This document shows, piece by piece, positions 10,741 through 20,929 of a DNA stretch of 64,000 nt; the stretch's first letter is position 1; the number at the start of each line of letters is the position of its first letter. A program made the translations under genes and the position numbers. The notes under the pieces were generated by a model. That model was not told where the DNA came from, did not search any database, and was given only the letters and a program-made list of their open reading frames with translations. The stretch covers positions 682,001 through 746,000 of the forward strand of contig JAHDVF020000418.1 in assembly GCA_022606425.2 (NCBI GenBank), written 5' to 3'. This DNA is from Lepidostoma basale. Its lineage: Eukaryota > Arthropoda > Insecta > Trichoptera > Lepidostomatidae.

Positions 10741-11668
10741 CAGAGGTCGGCAAAATGCGGCTCCGGAGCCGCTCGATAATTATCAAGAAGAATCGGCTCA
10801 CTTTACTGAGCGGAAAGCGCAGAGGTCGGCAAAATGCGGCTCCGGAGCCGAAGGGGTTTGTTGAAAGAAAAATAATCGCGAGATACTTGCTTACCATCGC
10901 ATCATTCATCAAGAACGCTCTGTCCGCAGACATTTCCAGAAGAAATTTGTAAAGTTATGGAATTGGTGATTACGATTATCAATTCCGGTTTAGCTAAAAC
11001 TCTTAATCATCATCGCCAATTCAAAGATTTTTAGTCATCATCTTCAACGCCTGAAATAGTATTACTGACTCTTGCTGATCTTTCGCTTTTCGCTTCTACA
11101 TATTCATGCGGACAATTTTATTCAAGCATGAATTTTAACAAGAGTAAACTACGAAGTCGTCTTATTGATGAGAACATGGAATTGTGCCTAAAATTAAGAA
11201 TAACAACAAACAAACATGCATCAGGTCCATAATAACATACGGAATCAAAGCAAGAACAGACACTGTCAGAACCAGACTGCGACCTATTGTGGGGAGAACC
11301 GTTAGAGATAGGATACCCAACGAATAAATTCGCAAATCCTGCAACATTGAAGACATAGTGAGATGGAGTAGGCAGAGACATCGAGAGAATGGATCCAGCA
11401 AGAATTCCTAATATCGTGATGCAAGAGACTCCAGAGGGCCGTCGACCACCAGGATGACCACCAAAGAGATGGAGAGAAGGCTGGTCGCCTTCATCACAGG
11501 AAGAAGTATGAAATAATGTTTTATTCAGTGTACCCGTAATTGAATGAAGTGCAAAAATTATAATAAAGGTTATCTAAATCAATAAACATATTTGGCTCTC
11601 AATTTTTTTTTAAATCGTTGTAAAGTACGCATTTGGCTCTTTGGCTAATAATTTTGCCGACCCCCCTG
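10741..11668. mobile_element. inner hAT element with 8-bp target duplication
   Basis: It begins CAGAGGTCGGCAAAATGCGG and ends ATTTTGCCGACCCCCCTG, a hAT-type inverted repeat. The flanking octamers ACCGAGCG (10733-10740) and ACCTAGCG (11669-11676) differ at one base, as expected for an aged 8-bp target duplication. The first 34 bp of the element recur at 10814-10850 behind a copy of the outer element's flank, so the left end has been locally duplicated. No transposase was recognised inside; 11150-11500 is LINE debris. Confidence 0.65.
11150..11500 (+). mobile_element. LINE fragment within the inner hAT element
   Basis: Broken + frames read IITYGIKARTDTVRTRLRPI, VGRTVRDRIPNE and IEDIVRWSRQRHRE, the same family as 2330-3105. 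A 59-bp piece (11286-11344) recurs without change at 12084-12142. Confidence 0.5.
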
Positions 11669-12083
11669 ACCTAGCGGATCATTGAGCTGCCGCTCTTTTT
11701 TTTATGGATCATCGCTCACCCGCTCACCAAAAAGATTCGAATCTTTGAGTCGACTCGTGAGCGGATTGCCCATCCCTATCTCTGAAATGTCAAATTTGAA
11801 TTGCGTGTTAGTTTCGTAAGTAAAATATTTATATTTCTAATTCATATATATCTTCAGTTTATTCTATTTTGCCGTTGAAATGAATACACATTATATTTCC
11901 GCATTACATATTTCAAAGTTTTAGTTCTAAATTATATCGAATTTATATAGATAGAAATGAAATTACATACCTATCGTTTTACTTACGTATTATTTTAGGT
12001 TATGTTATGAATACATGGAAAAACGTTAAATTCTAAGTAACAATTCTATGAATTGGTATAATCTATTTTAATAATGTTATTTT

Positions 12084-12142
12084 ATTGTGGGGAGAACCGT
12101 TAGAGATAGGATACCCAACGAATAAATTCGCAAATCCTGCAA
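12084..12142 (+). repeat. 59-bp exact copy of a LINE segment
   Basis: The segment starting ATTGTGGGGAGAACCGTTAG is identical, base for base, to 11286-11344 about 800 bp upstream, without any flanking LINE sequence. It looks like a templated filler insertion. Confidence 0.6.
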
Positions 12143-12279
12143 GGAATCTGGTTCTGGTTCTGATTTAAAAAAAAATATTTGATTCATGTGGTGCTCCTGT
12201 CAATTTGGAGATATTTCCTGTATAAGTGAATTGTTTTGGTCAATTTGATTGTTGCCGCACTTTGTGATAGTTATTTGTG

Positions 12280-12815
12280 ACACGAAATACGTTTTCACTC
12301 TTCTGATGTTAAAATAATACAAGTTTTTTCGTTTATAAAAAGAATTTTGACAGGTGTAAAAATAAATTTTTCATTTGTTCCAATGACAATTTGAATAAAT
12401 TCTTCAATCAAATTTTCAAGTTTTTGCTGGTGTTGGATTGTTTTAAGTGCCTAATTAAAATTAAAACAGTGGAATAAAAAATTAAATAAACACAAATGTC
12501 CGGATCGTCCAGCTGACGACAAGTGCACCATCTAAAAGAACATTATGTGTTAAATTATTTTTATGTGTTATTTAATTTTATATCATTGTATTTTGTATAA
12601 TTTGTTTTAGATTTATTATGTAGACGTTGAATGATTGAAGTGTGCGCGGGAGATGCCTATTGGTGGCGATGAGGTTCGTAACCCATCACACCGCGTCTCT
12701 CGCGTTGGCGAAAAGAGAAGAATGGAGTGCAGCATCGATTAAAATGTTGCAGTCCATTCTTTCTGTCTACCCTTTCGGGGAAACGGCGTGATGGTTAGTT
12801 AGTTAGTTAGTTATT
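12280..12815 (+). mobile_element. repeat B fused to LINE-A 3' end (composite copy 3)
   Basis: This is the longer form of repeat B. Shared blocks with 52010-52640 include GACAGGTGTAAAAATAAATT, CATTTGTTCCAATGACAATT, GTCCGGATCGTCC and GGAGATGCCTATTGGTGGCG. It passes through GCATCGATTAAAATGTTGCA into the LINE-A terminus and ends in a (GTTA)n tail. Repeat B has no open frame, though GGTTCGTAACCC looks like a pol III B box. Confidence 0.6.
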
Positions 12816-13059
12816 TTAATGTAAAATTGTTCTGGCAGGGCGATAACCTATAATATCTTTTGGATTAGACGATTTACTTCAGCTGTTTTAGTTTTTCTCT
12901 GTTATGCTGTGATAGGTAAACATATCCTTACATACAGCATTAGCTGCCTCAGTTGGAAAAATCCACTAATATAACATTTCCAAATGGTCTGATGTTCCCA
13001 CGCCAATCTTACAATGATCGAGTGTTTTTTTTTTAAATATACTGCTCATTTTAATTTAA

Positions 13060-13780
13060 TTATTTGATTTTTGCAGAGATGCCGACGCTAAGGATGATAC
13101 CAGGAAAGACTCTTTGAGATAGGGTGAGGAACACGGCTATCCACGATATCTCCAAGGTGGAAGATGTCGTGAGATGGGGCACGCAACGCAAGATACTGGC
13201 ATGTATGGATCCCACACCCGATTGTTATATTTATGAACTAATTTTGAAATGGTATGTACAGGTTGGATTAATTGGTTTAATTCCACTATTAGAGGCAGAA
13301 CAGGAGTGTCGGACATCATCGGAAGAGTGGCAGCGCTAAAATGGCATGCCGCTCGCAGCCCTGATGATAGATGAACTGCAACCCGAAACCCAGGACGTCC
13401 TCAACTTCGATGGAGGGACGACATTGGATGCGTTTTGCCCAGGATCGACAGACATTGAATCAGATGGAGGAGGCCTACGCCCAGGAAGATTGTTATATTT
13501 ATGAACTAATTTTGAAATGGTATGTACAGGTTGGATTAATTGGTTTAATTCCACTATTAGAGGCAGAACAGGAGTGTCGGACATCATCGGAAGAGTGGCA
13601 GCGCTAAAATGGCATGCCGCTCGCAGCCCTGATGATAGATGAACTGCAACCCGAAACCCAGGACGTCCTCAACTTCGATGGAGGGACGACATTGGATGCG
13701 TTTTGCCCAGGATCGACAGACATTGAATCAGATGGAGGAGGCCTACGCCCAGGAGTGAACGGATATAGGCTCATGATGAT
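13060..13780 (+). mobile_element. LINE C-terminal fragment with 268-bp tandem duplication
   Basis: Starts with a PTLRMIPGKTL-like text of the 2330-3105 family, then switches to a second LINE end (DIIGRVAALKWHAARSP, MRFAQDRQTLNQMEEAYAQE, WTDIGS-like). The segment 13220-13487 is repeated at 13488-13755 with no difference that I can see, so both halves encode the same peptide. A worn third copy of the last part lies at 14400-14470. (ATG)n follows the end. Confidence 0.55.
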
Positions 13781-14069
13781 GATGATACAAAACATTGAAA
13801 CACCTACATGCAACATTTTAAATATTTCTGGAATGGGTAAAATTCTGCAACAATGAAAGTTCATTGTATGGAATGAATGCTTTAAATTATCAACTGATTT
13901 CTGTAGAATCACACTCCAAAGGAGAATTGATTCAATGTATATTTCCAGACATCACACAAATTTACAAATTTCGTCATTGGTTAAGTGAATGTGCATTATT
14001 AGCTTCATCTAATGGACATCAAAATCAAGGGTTTTGTTTCTCTAAACATTGTATTTCTAAGAGCATTAT

Positions 14070-14265
14070 TATGACCTTGAATGGTATATGTATGAATGTT
14101 TCATGCAAATGTGATATAGTATATTTATTTGTTTTTTTAATTTCACTTAAAATATTAAGGAAAAAAATTAAGACTGGACGTTTAATGGTTTAAACATTAA
14201 GCTGAAAAAGATATATATTAACTTTTTTTTGGGTGGCATCTTTAGGGTAACATTTGAACTACACT
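14070..14265. repeat. Helitron 1 interior segment duplicated at 14475-14670
   Basis: About 195 bp (TATGTATGAATGTTTCATGC, AAGACTGGACGTTTAATGG, GGGTGGCATCTTTAGGGTAA) recur at 14475-14670 with only a few changes. A LINE scrap (14300-14470) lies between the copies. Related text also occurs near the 3' end of Helitron 2 (51420-51510) and at 53200-53280. Confidence 0.55.
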
Positions 14266-15007
14266 ATATTAATTTAATATTTTTCCTTTTATTTCTAGGT
14301 AACATGAAACGGTGAAATCTGCAAGCTGAAAGATGTCATGAGATGAGGCAGACAACCCAGAAGATAATGGAATGCGCGTGTGCAGAGGATGGATCCCACA
14401 CCTCGATTGCCCAGGATCGACAGACATTGAAGCAGATGGAGGAGGCCTACGCCCAGGAGTGAACGGATATGAATTGTATATGTATGAATGTTTTATGCAA
14501 ATGTGATATAGTATATTTATTTGTTTTTTTAATTTCACTTAAAATATTGAGGAAAAAAATTAAGACTGGACGTTTAATGGTTTAAACATAAAGCTGAAAA
14601 AGATATATATAAACTTTTTTTGGGTGGCATCTTTAGGGTAACGTTTGAACTACACTATATTATTAAATCATAACGCGCTTTTGCACAGCTATGTTTAAGA
14701 CCAATTGGCATCAAAAACTCATTTCAGACTTTTTGCAAACTTGCCACCTTGGTAATGCCCAGCCTTCAATTGTTCAATTCACATTAGTATTATTCAAGTT
14801 CACAGCAAGTTTGCTTGGATTAAACAAATGTTTTAAAGATATGAACTGAATTAGGATACACACATTCTTGCACCTATACACATGTCATTTTATCCAATAA
14901 AATAATTGATATTGAACTTTCATTGTATTTCTTTAATATATATTGGGTGTACGAGTATTTATATACTCTAATATAGCAATAGCGAAGCGTTGCCGGGTCA
15001 GCTAGTA

Positions 15008-15690
15008 TATTATATAATACCAGGAACGTATGAGACATTAGGAATACAAGATACTCTCCAAAGTCAAGAGTATTTGTCTTCTGAAAGTACTTTCGCGAAT
15101 ATGAAAGACATCGATCTCCAAAGCGATCATGTTCAGCAGTTTGATTGCTCTCCCCACCGGCATCACCAGAGGCAGGTTGGTTCTGCATGCTGGGAGATAA
15201 AACAGTCTGTGGTGACGCTGTCGAAGATAACCATCCGGAACGTAAAGGTGGATAACCTCCAAGACGACGGAATTCTCAAAGAATCCCCTGATAAGTCTGA
15301 AGAAATGGGTAAGTGTGCACCCATCCCTTCTTATCGGTAAACTATTGGTCCCCAGCATGTCAAAGAGGAATGCAGTGGGATAAAGCCAAGGATAGCTACC
15401 AAACTCCCTCATGTAGAGATATCTCAGAACTCTTTTCTGAACCCTCTCTAACATGAGCGAGTATCTCGCCTCGTGTGGACTCCATATCGCCGAACCACAC
15501 TCGAGCCGGCTCCGGATCAATGAGTTATACAAAATTCGCAAAACATAGGGATTCTTGAAAACTCTACCAGTTCGGAGAATAAATCCCAACACTTTCAGTG
15601 CAACTCCACATATTCTCTCGATGTGAGCATGGATGGTCATACAACCCTTGAAGAGTTTTAGCCACCTTCATTATGTTATTCCAAGCTCTT
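15008..15690 (-). mobile_element. jockey-type LINE C-terminal fragment
   Basis: The - strand frame at 15038-15640 has IRSRLECGSAIWSPHE, LERVQKRVLRYLYMREFGSY, FRLIRGFFENSV and RRDGC segments, characteristic of the jockey-clade pol C-terminus ('LE-S-VWSPY' region). It ends close to position 15040, with GGAACGTATGAGA-type 3' sequence abutting the Helitron. Other parts of the family lie at 16110-16790, 28440-28905, 39762-39830, 46490-46735 and 57224-57900. Confidence 0.7.
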
Positions 15691-15954
15691 CCATCCTGCG
15701 CATTTCACGGTCTACTTCTTCAAATAGTGCCGTGTCAGATCCTCCCGACGCGCGACGCTGGCAATCACTTCAGCGTATGCTATCTCGCCACAGGGATTTT
15801 CTAGGAAGTATTACTGGTGTGGTTTCCTATTGACTTCTCAAAGGATTTTCTGTAGGGGCTACTTTCTATTAGCTAAGGACTCAGTTTTATGGTGCCGAGG
15901 ATACACCATGCACCCTCTTGCTGTCTGCCATGACCCCGATCCTATGGTCATATC

Positions 15955-16095
15955 AAATATGTAACGTTCACACTTCAAACTGTTGTTATCTGACATCCAC
16001 TGATGGATTGCCAAGACACTGATCCATCATAAGATATAGATACATCAATAACACGATTGCCGTGTTATATTCTTACTTCTTTCATTATTATCAGA
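15955..16095. repeat. dispersed repeat C, copy 2
   Basis: Matches 9160-9310: ATGTAACGTTCACACTTCAA, TTATCTGACATCCACTGATG and the AACACGATTGCCGTGTT hairpin, followed by the same TTCTTACTTCTTTCATTA end. Confidence 0.5.
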
Positions 16096-16109
16096 TGGTC
16101 ATACTATCC

Positions 16110-16790
16110 TTGAAGAGTTTTAGCCAACTTTATGATGTAATTCCAAGCTCCTTGGTCCTGGGTCTTTCACTTTCTTCTACTTCTGATCATCGGATATCCC
16201 TCGTATCCGAGGATGACTGTCCTTCACGGATGTGAGTCCTCATGTGACTATACAGTCCAATCCTGGATCTGCACACTCTGTGGCATCTAGAGTAGGAGAC
16301 AACGTTGGTAGTGGAACCCATGCCGTCTCCCGATGGTCTTTTATTTCGTCTCCTCCTCTTCTCTGGGATGTCGTCTCTGCGCTGTGTATCTTGTCTTGCA
16401 TACCTATATGCATTGTTATTCTCCATATAGGTCTATATTCTGCATCTTCTTCAAATAGTACCGTGTCAGGTCTCCTCGACGAAGCTGTAAAGATTTGCTT
16501 AAAAATGCCTTGGGATAGAGCCACGGATAGCTACCATACTTCCTCATGTAGAGAATTTTTTTCTGAACCCTCTCCAGCATAACGGAATATCTCGCCTCGT
16601 GAGGACTCCATATCACAGAACCACCTTCGAGTCTGCTCCGAACCAACGCGTTGTAAAGGACTCTGAGCACATCAGGGATCTCTGAAAACTCTTCCGGTCC
16701 GAATGATGAAGCCCTTTATCCTCAGTGCAATGTCATAAATCCTTTCGATATGTGTACGAAAAGTCAGACTTCTCTCATAGGCACCCAGGA
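16110..16790 (-). mobile_element. jockey-type and zinc-finger-type LINE 3' fragments
   Basis: 16416-16790 reads on the - strand as VLYNALVRSRLEGGSVIWSP, ERVQKKILYMRKYGSYPWLY and FLSKSL, the jockey-type family of 15008. 16187-16400 is a different C-terminus with a C2H2-like knuckle (RCHRVCRSRIGLYSHMRTH), which is common at the ends of some insect LINE pol proteins. The finger lies in the LINE and is not evidence of a host transcription factor. Confidence 0.55.
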
Positions 16791-16882
16791 CTTTGAAGCA
16801 CGTCGCAGAGACGACACAGAGAGGAGGAGAAGCGAGAGACCATCAGAAGACTCTCAGTCAGATGCGGACTCAACAACCGTGA

Positions 16883-17056
16883 GGGTACGACCACAACGGA
16901 GTGCCAGAGTAGGAGTCAAGACACAGGTGGTTTGTGATCACGCACTGTGGCGCGAAGCGTATAGTGTGGCCGGTCCCATATTACGCCATAAGCTGGTTCG
17001 CCAGGCGTTCATCTTGACTCCTACTCAGGCACTCCGGTGTGGCCGTACCCTAAAGG
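16883..17056. mobile_element. MITE (Harbinger-like), copy 1
   Basis: Inverted ends: AGGGTACGACCACAACGGAG at the left and CTCCGGTGTGGCCGTACCCT at the right; the arms also share GTAGGAGTCAAGA / TCTTGACTCCTAC. Flanks TGA and TAA could be a degraded 3-bp TWA target duplication, suggesting a PIF/Harbinger origin. A second copy sits in an intron of the Rab acceptor gene at 29794-29960. Confidence 0.55.
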
Positions 17057-17440
17057 ATAATTTTCCTCGAACACGAGGGACAAACGATGACGATGAGAAA
17101 TAGCCATGATGTTGTCTAACCTTCGATAGGAGAGGAACAAGACTAATAAGAGCTGTACAGATATTTCAAAGGATTGTTCAGAGAATTAACCACTTCAATA
17201 CCGTAAGGCCACTGGTGGCCGCTACGTAGGCGCACCGTCAATACCGTAAGGCCACATTGCATTAAAAATGATTCGAAAATGTAAATTGTTTTTTTTTGGA
17301 AACAGAATATGGTGGTCGAGGCGCTTACAGGATTTATGACCTGTCATTGGCTGGGTTAAGCGATCGCTTTATGTTAACAACATTCCCCATTCCGCCCTTC
17401 TTACGACCACCACGTCTGACAAATTTTTTAAAGACGTATA

Positions 17441-18723
17441 CGAGGTCTGTTCAAAAAGTATCGCGAATTTTATATTTTTTCAAAAAGTATTTATTTATTC
17501 ATGAATATCTATTTTGTCCCCTTCAAAGTAATTCCCCTCGGATATAATACATTTATGCCAACGTTTTTTCCAATCCTCGAAGCACTTAAAAAAATCATTT
17601 TTGTGATCTTGTTCAGCTCCTCCTTCGATGCCGTCTTTATCTCCTCAATCGTGGCGTAGCGTCGTCCTTTCATGGGCCTCTTCAGTTTTGGAAACAGGAA
17701 AAAGTCACAGGGGGCCAGGTCTGGGGAATACGGTGGCTGCGGCACCATTACTGTGTTGTTTTTGGCCAAATATTCGCGCACAAGCAACGATGTGTGAGCA
17801 GGGGCGTTATCATGGTGCAAAAGCCAGTTGCGCATAACTTGCAGGTAATATTCCTTATTGACCGTACTACCACGCCCATGATGCACCACGCAAGAACTCA
17901 TGATGCACCACGCCCCTGCAATCGAAGAAAACTGTGAGCAAAACCTTCACGTTCGACCGAACTTGCCGCGCTTTTTTTGGTCTTGGCTCATGCGGCAGCT
18001 TCCATTGGGATGATTGAGCTTTGGTTTCCACGTCATAACCATAAACCCATGATTCGTCACCAGTTATGACCCTCTGGAGCACATTTGGGTCGTCACGGAC
18101 CGAGTCCAACATCTCCTGAGCAATGTTAACGCGATGCTGTTTTTGGTCGAAATTGAGCAATTTTGGCACGAATTTCGCGGCGACCCGACTCATGCCCAAA
18201 TCATTGGTTAAAATCGAATGGCACGAGCCAATCGATATGTTTAGGTCCTCAGCAACTTCTCTAACGGTGATTCGACGATTGGCTAATACTATTTTCTTCA
18301 CTTTATCAATGTTTTCGTCTGTTGTTGACGTGCTCGGGCGTCCGGCACGCTCTTCGTCGTTCATATCTTCTCGGCCCTCTGAGAACATTTTGTACCACCG
18401 ATAAACGTTGCTTTGGTCCAAGGTGGCTTCACCATATGCCACAGTCAACATTCGAAATGCGTCCGCGCACTTTATTTTGTTTTTCACACAAAATTTGATA
18501 CAGATTCTTTGATCCATTTTTTGGAATAGGCAAAAATCGAAGACGAGCCAAAACACATCCAAGCAAAACAGCTGTCAAAAATTAACTAAACATTCAAAAT
18601 GGCCGACCTTGTCAGCATAAGTAAGGGACATGAGTACCAACATAACGCTACAAAAAAATCAAAAATCAAATATACGGAGCCAGCGGAAATTCAAAATTCG
18701 CGATACTTTTTGAACAGACCTCG
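17441..18723 (-). mobile_element. mariner element with perfect 31-bp terminal repeats
   Basis: The two ends, starting CGAGGTCTGTTCAAAAAGTA and continuing TCGCGAATTTT, are identical inverted copies for 31 bp. Each is flanked by TA (17439-17440 and 18724-18725), the expected mariner target duplication. The 1283-bp length fits a full-size element of about 1.3 kb. It holds one frameshifted transposase gene and seems recent. Confidence 0.9.
17509..18517 (-). pseudogene. mariner transposase, one frameshift
   Basis: Reads from Met at 18517 (MDQRICIKFC) on the - strand: an N-terminal helix-turn-helix part (AFRMLTVAYGEATLDQSNVYRWYKMF is spread over 18410-18490), a second DNA-binding part (RRITVREVAEDLNIS), a linker, then the catalytic D in ITGDESWVYGYD, the second in LLHHDNAPAHTS, and the third in YSPDLAPCDFFLFPKLK. 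The DD34D triad is thus preserved. A 22-bp tandem duplication (17877-17898 and 17899-17920) after VVHHEFL shifts the frame and inactivates the protein. The rest of the sequence looks intact to the stop at 17509. Confidence 0.85.
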
Positions 18724-18725
18724 TA

Positions 18726-18800
18726 TATGCTACTATGTTGAGAAACACTTCACATTTTTTAGTTCAATCTACACTAGCGCCATCCATTAAGATTAGGTGA
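18726..18800. repeat. repeat D, copy 1 (mariner target)
   Basis: TATGCTACTATGTTGAGAAA followed by TTAGTTCAATCTACACTAGC and CATTAAGATTA. It matches 30941-31015 for about 70 bp. It starts at the very base where the mariner ends. Confidence 0.55.
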
Positions 18801-19025
18801 TAAATCTATTAGCCCTATTTTTTTTAAATAAATAAAAACATGCGGTATGTGAGTGTTCCTTAGCTTAAAACATCACGGTACTTAGAGGGTTAGTAACTAA
18901 AATATCTTATAGATTCCGCTACCAAGACCTTTTACCACCATCATCATTCAGTCCCTTAACCCTCCCGCAGTCAATGCGAAAAAAAAATCCTCCCCGATAG
19001 CCCACTACGTACTCCGCCAAACAAA

Positions 19026-19330
19026 ATGGTCTCACGCAGGATGCTATCTCCTACCACAACTCCATCCAGGCACTGCTCCTCTTATCTTCCCCTCGGAAAC
19101 AGACTTTTTTTTATAAATACAATCCTAACCCTAACTGGTCTTCCATTCCTTGACAATAATGTGAGACTTTATCATAAACAGGCGAGGGGGTATTTCCCCC
19201 TCGCCCTCTTTCACAGGGACACTCCGGGCCATACATTAAGCCCCATCATAAAACAACTACCAAATCACATTCCAACAATGTTTCCTACAGACGTAAGAGG
19301 AATAGCCATTAGAGCTGAACCTCTGTAAGC
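19026..19330 (+). mobile_element. LINE 3' fragment
   Basis: An open + frame ends TPGHTLSPIIKQLPNHIPTM, FPTDVRGIAIRAEPL and stop. The last 85 bp recur within the hAT-like element at 39831-40249 (40125-40212). It looks like a LINE C-terminus, with no catalytic motif present. Confidence 0.4.
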
Positions 19331-19604
19331 CAGTAGATCCAAGTCCAAGTCCCTTTATAAGAAAAATAAAACTAACGTTTAATAGGTAAAAAAATTACAA
19401 ATAAATGTTTTCTTATATACGTGTTAATAAAACGTATGCATTATGACGAGGAAAGGTCAAATAGTTGCTGAATAAGAATACAAGACATTTGCGTCAATCA
19501 TGTTTGTCAACAAGAAATAATGTTTCCGATATCCAATCACAGATAATTAACAAATCAAAACATCATTACATTTGAACCAATGACGTATCACATAGAATAA
19601 CTAA

Positions 19605-20190
19605 ATATATACGTGAAGCTTGGAGCTGGCAGAAGACGTATGAAAGTAGAATAAAAGCCGTAGAAATGAGATCACTGATAATAATGTGCTTCACTCAACT
19701 TCACTAGCTTAAAAGTCCAGAAAGAATCCAGTATAAACTCTGCGGGACAGTCTTCAAAGCGCTACATGGAATGGCTCCAAATTATATATCCGAACTCTGT
19801 GTAACGGACAGCCTAAATACAAGGAAATCCACACTACGCTCGGCGAACTCCTCGGCAGTAGGAAGATTAGTTGAGCCGAAGCGTTGCCCTAGTACAAATT
19901 TCGGGGATCGAGCGTTTGCGGTAGCCGGTCCATCAGCTTGGAACAATCTCCCTTCACACCTCACATGCATAAATGATCCGACAGACTTCAGATCTAAGCT
20001 GAATATCCATATTTTTCATATTAAAACTTGCATATTTTGTTCTATTATACTTTCTAATCGATCGCGAATTTCAATCAGATGCAGCGTTCACATTTAGATT
20101 TAAAACACGTCTTAATGCGCCCTTGAGGTGATTACATCACAAAAACGGCGCTTTAAAAGTTAGCATATTATTATTATTATTATTAATGTG
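19605..20190 (+). mobile_element. LINE-A scrap followed by CR1/L2-type LINE 3' end
   Basis: 19605-19690 is a LINE-A scrap (ESRIKAVEMRSL). From 19700 a CR1/L2-type end follows: ALHGMAPNYISELC, NTRKSTLRSANSSAVGRL, STNFGDRAFAVAGPSAWNNL and DFRSKLNIHIFHI, a stop, then GCGCCCTTGAGGTGATTACA and a (TTA)n tail at about 20164-20188. It is the best-preserved end of this family in the window. Confidence 0.7.
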
Positions 20191-20279
20191 AGGTAAAACT
20201 ATAAATGATAGAATACCTAACGACGAAATTAGGGAGAAATGATTGCATCCTAAGTAAAATAAAAAAAAATGATCCCCGA

Positions 20280-20925
20280 GTTGGTTTTATACATATGGTA
20301 CTAATGGAATCTGTATAAATATAATTCCTAAATATATAATTTCATCCACTTGTTCCAGATTTATACCATTCACGCTAATGTTATAAACCTATCCAAAAAA
20401 GCTAGAATGGCATTGCACAATGGTGTTCTTCTACCGACCCTTATGTATGGAAGCGAAGCGTGGAACTGGCAAAAAAGGGTGAAAGTGGAATAAATGCAGT
20501 AGAAATGAGATCTCTTAGACGAATGTGTGGATACTCTGTGACGAATGTGATGATAGAGTGTCGAAAGAAAATATAAGAAGTGAATGCGGTGCGAATGTTG
20601 GTTTATGAACAAAATAATGAAAGGATCATTAAGATGGTTTGGACATATGGAAAGAATGAATGAAGAAAGAATGGTAAAAAAATATATATGTTAACGATGT
20701 AAATGGAACCAGAAATAGAGGAAGACTGAGGAAAACGTGGCACGATCAAATAAATCAAATATAGAATGTCGGCCATGTGAGGAGTCGGAGAAATCGACGC
20801 GCGTGCATGACACGATGTATGAATGTTGAGGAAGCGAGAGAAATAGGTCAGGAAAAAAAATGTGGCAGTCCATTATTTCTGACTACCCCTTCGGGGAGAC
20901 GGCGTGATGGTTAGTTAGTTAGTTA
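20280..20925. mobile_element. LINE-A copy with inverted 5' part
   Basis: 20338-20383 is a short inverted piece of the segment after the reverse transcriptase (reads on - as NISVNGINLEQVDEI). 20386-20925 is the + strand 3' part (NLSKKARMALHNGV, EMRSLRRMCGY, SLRWFGHMERMNEERM, GETA-type end, (GTTA)n). The order and inversion match what twin priming produces. Confidence 0.6.
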
Positions 20926-20929
20926 TGGA

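Larger units (their letters stand above)
10358..11778. mobile_element. outer hAT-like element inside Helitron 1
   Basis: The borders are inverted: TAGGGATGGGCAA at the left and TTGCCCATCCCTA at the right, with further inverted-sense CTGAGCGG/CCGCTCA motifs inside. The ends look like the CAGGGATGGGC class of hAT elements. No matching 8-bp target duplication was found, so the exact boundary or superfamily remains uncertain. A hAT element with a duplication is inserted in it at 10741. Confidence 0.5.
10020..15005 (+). mobile_element. Helitron 1, with nested elements
   Basis: The 5' end is TCTATATAAATAAAAGGCGA preceded by A. The 3' end is a hairpin (GCAATAGC-GAA-GCGTTGC) followed by CGGGTCAGCTAG and then T. 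These are the Helitron hallmarks: 5'-TC, a 3' hairpin and CTAG, and insertion between A and T. The same two ends, inverted, bound 51258-54460. No Rep/helicase coding is visible, so it is non-autonomous. The interior holds two hAT elements, a LINE fragment, a repeat B composite and duplicated segments, which account for its 4986-bp length. Confidence 0.7.

Noticed and set aside
16187..16426. C2H2 zinc-finger host gene (RCHRVCRSRIGLYSHMRTH)
   Set aside because: It sits in LINE debris, and such a finger is common at the C-terminus of insect LINE pol proteins; no further fingers or exons.
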